Of a DNA stretch of 5,648 nucleotides, positions 5,037 to 5,648 are shown piece after piece (the stretch's first letter is position 1; each line of letters begins with the position of its first letter). Location: assembly GCA_003219675.1 (NCBI GenBank), contig QHPW01000163.1, positions 1 through 5,648 of the forward strand. The letters run 5' to 3'. The notes beneath the pieces are model-generated. The model saw only the letters and a program-made list of their open reading frames with translations, searched no databases and had not been told where the DNA came from. This stretch comes from Verrucomicrobiota bacterium. Lineage in GTDB: Bacteria; Verrucomicrobiota; Verrucomicrobiia; Limisphaerales; AV2. The translations under genes and the position numbers were made by a program.

Positions 5037-5648
5037 TTACTGCCATCCGTTCTTTTTCGAGATAATCTCCTCTTCCGAGAATTCTACAACCTCGTCGGAG
5101 ATGATGAATAAGAGTCTGTCGCCTAACCGAAGAAAGCTGTCCCGGTCGTCGGTGGAAAGCCGTCGCGGATAAGGTGCCTGCCAACGGGCGACCAGACTCC
5201 CATCTTTCACGCTGATTGCATAGAAAGCGCGAATCCACTCCTTCTCGCCTTCACGAACAACCAACTGTGTGCCTCTCCAGGGTCCTGGTTTGTAAAGTTC
5301 ACCCACGGCGAAAATGACCAATCGCGGTGTTAAGCCGATTGCCAGAGCGTGTCCATGATCGCCGGGGCAGGGAATATCCCAGAGGCTTTTGCCTGTATCC
5401 CAGTCGATCAATCGATAGCGATGATCATATCCGAGGCTGGTTGTGAACAAAGACTTTCGAGTCTTCGGAATCCATCCCATCCAGTACGGGTTGGGGCTAA
5501 CCTCCAGCGTACTCAACTTCCCGTCGCGCGTGTACCAGAGGAAGGTATTTTGGTTGGTACCGCCCTGATTGGGAAGCAGCAGCGCGCCTGCGCCTCCCGG
5601 TGCGGCTATGGGAGAACGAACGGGATGGTCGCAATCCACCCGGAAGCT
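5037..5648 (-). CDS. Beta-propeller (PQQ/WD-like) protein, C-terminal fragment
   Basis: The frame is open to the right edge (codons for S, F, R precede the GTG at 5637-5639), so this is the last 203 residues of a larger protein. The true start is outside the window. It contains propeller-blade signatures: TFLWYTRDGKLSTLEV followed by YRLIDWDTGKSLWDI, and AFYAISVKDGSLVARW. In such a blade a strand ends in an aspartate or glycine turn and the next begins with an aromatic residue, as in quinoprotein and outer-membrane assembly propellers. A further strand pair (LRLGDRLLFIISDEVVEF) precedes the charged tail EEEIISKKNGWQ and the TAA at 5037-5039. No PQQ-ligating or catalytic residues can be assigned, so a structural or binding role is as likely as an enzymatic one. 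The next gene starts 62 bases downstream on the same strand, and no strong terminator is seen between. Confidence 0.6.
   Translation of the reverse strand, partial: SFRVDCDHPVRSPIAAPGGAGALLLPNQGGTNQNTFLWYTRDGKLSTLEVSPNPYWMGWIPKTRKSLFTTSLGYDHRYRLIDWDTGKSLWDIPCPGDHGHALAIGLTPRLVIFAVGELYKPGPWRGTQLVVREGEKEWIRAFYAISVKDGSLVARWQAPYPRRLSTDDRDSFLRLGDRLLFIISDEVVEFSEEEIISKKNGWQ

Overview
The window is 5.6 kb of high-GC bacterial DNA in which every gene I can support lies on the minus strand, so genes are described from right to left. The best guess for the source is a soil or freshwater Verrucomicrobiota bacterium of the Pedosphaera/Limisphaerales type. The grounds are the secreted CehA/McbA-like PHP protein, the HEAT-repeat proteins with an N-terminal anchor, the quinoprotein-like propeller, and intergenic repeats (paired hairpins joined by TGTATCGC, and decamers of the CACGGATGGA kind) that I remember from such genomes. 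That lineage call is inference from memory, not a database result.

Layout, right to left. (1) 5648-5037: C-terminal end of a beta-propeller (PQQ/WD-like) protein that enters from outside the window. (2) 4974-4156 and 4046-3180: two adjacent, same-strand, membrane-anchored HEAT-repeat proteins that are clearly paralogous in their N-terminal halves. (3) 3123-1062: a secreted PHP-domain metallohydrolase of CehA/McbA type that appears split into two overlapping frames. The signal peptide and beta-rich N-terminus are in 3123-2590, and the linker, PHP domain and C-terminal domain are in 2657-1062. A four-copy heptamer repeat lies just past the frame break. (4) 1058-591: a 470-base gene-free stretch with a terminator-like hairpin, two long inverted repeats of the dispersed (REPIN-like) type and a perfect 14-base palindrome. 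(5) 590-1: the N-terminal 196 residues of aerobic glycerol-3-phosphate dehydrogenase (GlpD), which runs off the left edge.

The genes do not form an obvious pathway. GlpD is central metabolism. The PHP protein is probably an exported hydrolase. The HEAT pair and the propeller look like envelope-associated proteins of unknown role. I see no defence system, mobile-element gene, tRNA, rRNA or CRISPR array. The most noteworthy items are the frame break with its nearby heptamer tract, the two inverted-repeat elements upstream of glpD, and the tandem HEAT paralogs.
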